Positions 7,285 to 10,192 of a stretch of DNA of 10,192 bases are shown here, piece by piece (the stretch's first letter is position 1; each line of letters starts with the position of its first letter). A program made the position numbers and the translations under genes. The notes beneath the pieces are model-generated. The model searched no databases. It was given only the letters and a program-made list of their open reading frames with translations, and was not told the DNA's origin. The DNA comes from Massilia sp. (lineage in GTDB: Bacteria > Pseudomonadota > Gammaproteobacteria > Burkholderiales > Burkholderiaceae_D): the NCBI GenBank assembly GCA_028291845.1, contig JAQGNM010000399.1, positions 1 through 10,192 on the forward strand. The letters are read 5' to 3'.

Positions 7285-9612
7285 ATGCAGCAGACGCCGC
7301 CGCCGCCCATGCCGACCGCCCGCGACAAGCTGCGCGAACTGCGCGCGCTGCACGAAGACGGCCTGTTGAGTCAGCAGGAGTTCGACAGCCGCAAGAACGC
7401 CATCCTCGACGCCGCCTATGCGCCGCCGGGGCCACCTCACGCCCACGGCGGCGGGCCGCGCCAGGGCACCGAGATCGGCCTGATGGTCGGCCAGGAAATC
7501 GGCCCGCAAAACCGCCGCTACCGGCTCGAGCGCCTGATCGCGCAAGGCGGCATGGGCCAGGTGTGGCAGGCGATCGACCTGGCCACCCACGAGGAGCTGG
7601 GCCACAGCGCCTGCGTGGCGGTCAAGATCCTGCCGCCGCAGCTGACCATGAGCGCCACCCACGCCAAGCTGCTGCTCGAGGAAGCGACCCAGGCGCGCCG
7701 CCTGGCGCACGAGCACATCGTGCGGGTCTACGAATGGGCGCAGGATCCGGCCACGGCCAGCTATTTCCTCATCATGGAGTGCCTGGAAGGGGAAGACCTC
7801 GACAGCCTGCTGGCGCGCGAGGGCAGCATGGCGCTCGGCCGCGCGCTCGACATCCTCGATCCGGTCGCCAGCGCGCTGGCCTACGCCTGGGACAAACATC
7901 ACCTGGTCCACCGCGACATCAAGCCGGGCACTGTGTTCGTCACCCGCTCGGCCGACCATCAGCCCGGCGACATCAAGCTGCTCGACTTCGGCATCGCCGC
8001 GCGCGCGCGCTCCTCGGCCAGCAGTATCGGCCTGGAGGCGCCGGCCGATTCCGGCACCGCCGGCTACCGGGCGCCGGAAGCGGGTGTCCACCAGAGGAAG
8101 CCGGCGCCGGTGCAGGATGTGTATGCGGTGGCGGTAATGCTGTACCAGATGCTCGAAGGCCGGCTGCCGTTCGAGGGCGGACGCGAACCCTCCGCCAGCG
8201 TGACGCCGGCGCGTCCGCCCGGCTTGAACGACGCCCAGTGGCGCGTGCTGCAGTCCGGTTTTGCCATCGATCCGGCCGCCCGTCCGCCTAGTGTCGCGGC
8301 GATGCTGGCGCAGCTGCGTGGCGGCGCGGCCGATCAGCCGCCGTCTGCCGAAGCGGCGAAGGCAAGCGGCGAAGAGCGCGCCGAGAGGGTGCACGCAAGC
8401 GGCGAAGAGCGCGCCGCCAAGGCGCTCGAGGTAGCCGCCGCCCTGCAGCGCGAGCAAGTGCGCCAGCAGCAGGCGCAGCAGCGCAAGCTGGAGCTGGCCG
8501 CCGCCCAGCAGCAGGCCAACCGCGAGCGCCGCGAAAAGGACAAGGCCGAGCGCATCCTGGCCGAGGCCGCGCGCAGCGAGCGCAAGGAAGCGCTGCGCCG
8601 CCAATTGCTGGAACGGCGCGCGCTCGACGCCGAGGCGGCGCGCCTGGCCAAGGAAGAGGCGCAACGCAAGGCCCTGCAGGCCAAGGCCGCCGCCGCCTAC
8701 CGCGAGCAGCAGCAGCGCGCCCGCGCCGAAGTGGCCGCGCGCGTGCAGGCCGAGCTGGCCGCGCTGCTGCCGACTTCGTCCAGCCCGGTTGCCGACAGCG
8801 AAGGCGTGCTGCGCGACCGTTTTCTCGATGGCTCCGCCGTCGCCCCCGACCTGGTGCTGATCCCCACCGGCCGCTTTCAAATGGGCTCGCCCGAGCACGA
8901 GCGCAAAAAAGCCATGGAGGCGGGATCGCAGCAGTCGTGGGTCGGGCGGGAAACGCCGCAGCATTGGGTCGGCATCGAAAAGCCGATCGCCATGGGCCGC
9001 TTTCCCATCACGGTGGCGCAGTGGCGCGAGTATGTCGCCGCCACCGGCTGGCAGGCGCCGGCGGAATTCAACTGGGCCGAGCCGGGCTACCGCCAGGGCG
9101 AGGATCACCCGGTGGTCGGGGTCAGCTGGAACGACGCCGTCGCCTACGCCGCCTGGCTGTCCAGCATGACCGGCCAGCGCTACCGCCTGCCCAGCGAAGC
9201 GGAGTGGGAATACGCCTGCCGCGCCGGCACCCGCAGCGCCTTCAGCTTCGGCGACAGCATCAGCACCGACCTGGCAAACTACGACGGCACCGGCAGTTAC
9301 AACGACAGTCCCAAAGGCGTGTACCGCAAGGGCACCACCCCGGTGACCGAATTCGCCCCCAACCAATGGGGCTTGTACGATATGCACGGCAACGTCTGGG
9401 AGTGGGTGCGGGACGTCGTGCACGACAATTACGAAGGGGCGCCGAATACCGGCCGCGCCTGGGAAGAGGGCGGCGACCCCGGGCGCCGCATTCTGCGCGG
9501 CGGCTCGTGGTTGTACAATCCCCGCTACCTGCGCTCGGCCCTGCGCAACGGCTTTTCAGCCACCCGCAGTAATGGCATCATCGGCTTTCGGGTGGCGCGC
9601 GAACTGTTGTAA
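7285..9612 (+). CDS. SHOCT-like / Ser-Thr protein kinase / coiled coil / FGE-sulfatase-like fusion protein
   Basis: A 775-aa protein with no membrane segment. Residues ~13-42 resemble a SHOCT domain (LRELRALHEDGLLSQQEF). Residues ~78-345 are a Hanks-type kinase: glycine loop A86-QGGMGQV, VAVK with Lys114, helix-C Glu133, HRDIKP with Asp211, DFG with Asp234, APE at 263-265, and Asp278 in helix F. The catalytic-loop Asn that helps bind Mg is replaced by Thr216 (HRDIKPGTVFV), so activity may be reduced. The loop between DFG and APE is Ser-rich, a possible autophosphorylation site. Residues ~352-500 are a charged coiled coil. Residues ~520-775 are an FGE-sulfatase/C-type-lectin-like domain (LIPTGRFQMGS, VSWNDAVAYAAWLS, LPSEAEWEYACRAGT, GNVWEW at 702-707, RGGSW at 738-742, GFRVAREL). 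The two active-site Cys of true formylglycine-generating enzymes are replaced (Tyr744 and Leu749), so it is more likely a binding module. The nearest RBS, GGGAG at 7266-7270, is 14 nt away. Confidence 0.92.
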   Translation: MQQTPPPPMPTARDKLRELRALHEDGLLSQQEFDSRKNAILDAAYAPPGPPHAHGGGPRQGTEIGLMVGQEIGPQNRRYRLERLIAQGGMGQVWQAIDLATHEELGHSACVAVKILPPQLTMSATHAKLLLEEATQARRLAHEHIVRVYEWAQDPATASYFLIMECLEGEDLDSLLAREGSMALGRALDILDPVASALAYAWDKHHLVHRDIKPGTVFVTRSADHQPGDIKLLDFGIAARARSSASSIGLEAPADSGTAGYRAPEAGVHQRKPAPVQDVYAVAVMLYQMLEGRLPFEGGREPSASVTPARPPGLNDAQWRVLQSGFAIDPAARPPSVAAMLAQLRGGAADQPPSAEAAKASGEERAERVHASGEERAAKALEVAAALQREQVRQQQAQQRKLELAAAQQQANRERREKDKAERILAEAARSERKEALRRQLLERRALDAEAARLAKEEAQRKALQAKAAAAYREQQQRARAEVAARVQAELAALLPTSSSPVADSEGVLRDRFLDGSAVAPDLVLIPTGRFQMGSPEHERKKAMEAGSQQSWVGRETPQHWVGIEKPIAMGRFPITVAQWREYVAATGWQAPAEFNWAEPGYRQGEDHPVVGVSWNDAVAYAAWLSSMTGQRYRLPSEAEWEYACRAGTRSAFSFGDSISTDLANYDGTGSYNDSPKGVYRKGTTPVTEFAPNQWGLYDMHGNVWEWVRDVVHDNYEGAPNTGRAWEEGGDPGRRILRGGSWLYNPRYLRSALRNGFSATRSNGIIGFRVARELL
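8362..8427 (+). repeat. 33-bp in-frame tandem repeat in the kinase linker
   Basis: Two 33-bp units (8362-8394 and 8395-8427) share an identical first 22 bases and encode ASGEERAERVH then ASGEERAAKAL (residues 360-381). An 11-residue period fits a hendecad coiled coil, so the repeat probably extended the linker between kinase and FGE-like domains. Confidence 0.85.
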
Positions 9613-9629
9613 TCGCGAACTGCCGTAAT
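9598..9629 (+). repeat. 16-bp tandem duplication spanning the kinase stop codon
   Basis: Two abutting 16-bp units, CGCGAACTGTTGTAAT at 9598-9613 and CGCGAACTGCCGTAAT at 9614-9629, differ at two bases. The first contains the last codons and stop of the kinase gene; the second is a non-coding echo of it. It looks like a small slippage duplication that left the coding sequence intact. Confidence 0.8.
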
Positions 9630-9657
9630 AACACTTAACGAACTTCGAAAGATCCCC

Positions 9658-10056
9658 ATGACTCTTACCGTCAAGCGCGACGTCTCAAAGGCGATGCGCC
9701 ATACCGTCCGCATCAACGAACATGAGCTGACCGTCGACGGCAGCATCGCCGAAGGTGGCGACGATGCCGGCCCGTCGCCGCACGATTTGTACGACGCCGC
9801 GCTGGCATCGTGCAAGGCGATGACGGTGGTGTGGTATGCCAGGCGCAAGGCGATCCCGCTCACCAGCGTGGACGTTGAGATCGAGCGCGACGCCAGCGCA
9901 GAGCGCCAGGGCGTGTATAAACTCGATGTGACCTTGCACCTGGGGGGCGAGCTGAGCGACGCCCAGCGCGAGGAACTGTTGACGGTGGCGGGCAAGTGCC
10001 CGATCCACAAGCTGATGACGGCGGTGACTACCGAGATCACCACCAAACTGGGCTGA
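9658..10056 (+). CDS. OsmC family peroxiredoxin-like protein
   Basis: A 132-aa OsmC/Ohr-superfamily protein, near the usual ~130-140 residues. Family members reduce organic hydroperoxides using two cysteines in the cytoplasm. Both cysteines are in their usual contexts: Cys52 in ALASCKAMT on the central helix, after GPSPHDLYDAAL, and Cys114 in AGKCPIHKLM. The strand IPLTSVDVEIERD and the GVYKLDVTLHL strand are also typical. The start at 9658 has only a weak purine stretch (GAAAG at 9647-9651). It follows the kinase gene by 45 bp with no obvious terminator, but its function is general oxidative-stress defence and it is followed by a pirin-type gene, so it probably belongs to a separate conserved housekeeping pair rather than to the kinase module. 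Part of the gene (9699-9745) is repeated in reverse at the window end. Confidence 0.93.
   Translation: MTLTVKRDVSKAMRHTVRINEHELTVDGSIAEGGDDAGPSPHDLYDAALASCKAMTVVWYARRKAIPLTSVDVEIERDASAERQGVYKLDVTLHLGGELSDAQREELLTVAGKCPIHKLMTAVTTEITTKLG
9699..9745 (+). repeat. Left arm of 47-bp perfect inverted repeat
   Basis: This stretch inside the OsmC gene is the exact reverse complement of 10146-10192. It is ordinary OsmC coding sequence, so it is the original and the right arm is the copy. Confidence 0.95.
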
Positions 10057-10063
10057 TCAGAAC

Positions 10064-10072
10064 AAGGGAGGG
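10064..10072 (+). promoter_or_regulatory. Ribosome binding site (AAGGGAGGG) before the pirin start
   Basis: The purine run AAGGGAGGG ends 7 nt before the ATG at 10080, which begins the pirin-like MTIEYHLKPHEK. An ATG at 10075 is in another frame and too close to the RBS. Confidence 0.75.
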
Positions 10073-10079
10073 ACATGCC

Positions 10080-10153
10080 ATGACCATCGAATACCATTTG
10101 AAGCCTCACGAAAAGACCTGGGCGGCGGCTTCAAGGTGCGGCGCCTGCTGCCG
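10080..10153 (+). pseudogene. Pirin family protein, N-terminal fragment, frameshifted and cut by a chimeric junction
   Basis: The ATG at 10080 opens MTIEYHLKPHEK in one frame. From 10118 a shifted frame reads LGGGFKVRRLLP, the conserved N-terminal motif of pirin-family cupin proteins (typically LGGGFxVRRxLP). Adding one base at about 10115-10116 would join the two as HEK-D-LGGGFKVRRLLP, so a one-base deletion has broken the frame. Pirins are cupin-fold metal-binding proteins, some with quercetinase activity; a location next to an OsmC gene is plausible for this group. The pirin sequence stops at about 10153, where the DNA turns into the reverse complement of the OsmC gene. Both defects are probably sequencing or assembly faults at a contig end rather than true gene decay. 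No more than ~24 codons can be assessed. Confidence 0.75.
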
Positions 10154-10192
10154 TCGACGGTCAGCTCATGTTCGTTGATGCGGACGGTATGG
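10146..10192 (-). repeat. Right arm of 47-bp perfect inverted repeat, running to the window end
   Basis: All 47 bases are the reverse complement of 9699-9745 and the match runs off the window end, so the true arm may be longer. The first 8 bases (TGCTGCCG) also fit the pirin codons Leu-Leu-Pro, giving a microhomology at the junction. Confidence 0.95.

Noticed and set aside
6531..8291. A 586-codon + strand frame overlapping the SPFH and kinase genes
   Set aside because: It is an out-of-frame shadow, rich in Arg, Gly and Ala, crossing the boundary of two real genes.
5509..9423. A 1304-codon open frame on the minus strand opposite the SPFH and kinase genes
   Set aside because: It lies antisense to two proteins with clear domain motifs, its translation is low-complexity Ala/Gly/Arg/Leu-rich, and long antisense frames are expected in DNA this GC-rich.
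9690..10192. Inverted repeat as mobile element ends or an attachment site
   Set aside because: One arm is plain OsmC coding sequence, no transposase or integrase lies between, and the other arm coincides with a broken gene and the sequence end; a chimera explains it better.
1..10192. CRISPR arrays, tRNA or rRNA genes, riboswitches
   Set aside because: No regularly spaced repeats, no cloverleaf-like or rRNA-like stretches were seen; intergenic space is too small for most of these.

Overview
This is a GC-rich window whose genes all lie on the + strand and are packed almost end to end. Codon style, protein composition and the adjacent OsmC and pirin-type genes suggest a betaproteobacterium of the Oxalobacteraceae/Burkholderiales (Massilia, Duganella or Janthinobacterium-like). 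That placement is an inference from style; there is no rRNA or other marker here.

Layout. (1) Positions 2-868 hold the C-terminal part of a penicillin-binding-protein transpeptidase, cut by the left edge. (2) Positions 907-4992 hold four genes: a 459-aa protein of unknown function with a helical, HTH-like tail; a 190-aa unknown protein with a beta-rich second half; a 374-aa protein that may carry a divergent SPFH-like domain; and a 339-aa Lon-like (S16-fold) protein made of two related halves. These four are joined by three successive 4-bp ATGA stop/start overlaps, so they form one translationally coupled unit. (3) After a ~120-bp gap with a plausible extended -10 promoter come a 719-aa zinc ribbon / SPFH-like / long coiled coil / zinc ribbon protein and, 9 bp later, a 775-aa fusion of SHOCT-like segment, Ser/Thr kinase, coiled coil and FGE-sulfatase/C-type-lectin-like domain. 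(4) Then come two housekeeping-type genes, an OsmC-family peroxidase and the first codons of a pirin-family gene.

How the genes may work together. Regions 2 and 3 look like one multi-protein module: a scaffold (SPFH plus coiled coil plus zinc ribbons), a kinase with an attached ligand-binding-type domain, a Lon-like candidate protease with a Ser/Lys pair in only one of its two halves, and several lineage-specific partners. This mix of signalling, scaffold and proteolysis parts resembles regulated stress-response or conflict systems, but no nuclease, toxin or NTPase effector is seen, so its role is open. It is the best candidate for an undescribed system here.

The right end is suspect. The last 47 bases are an exact reverse complement of part of the OsmC gene. 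They join the pirin gene at an 8-base microhomology, and the pirin reading frame carries an apparent one-base deletion just before. This looks like an assembly or amplification chimera rather than biology. The only gene-free stretches are short (under 130 bp).
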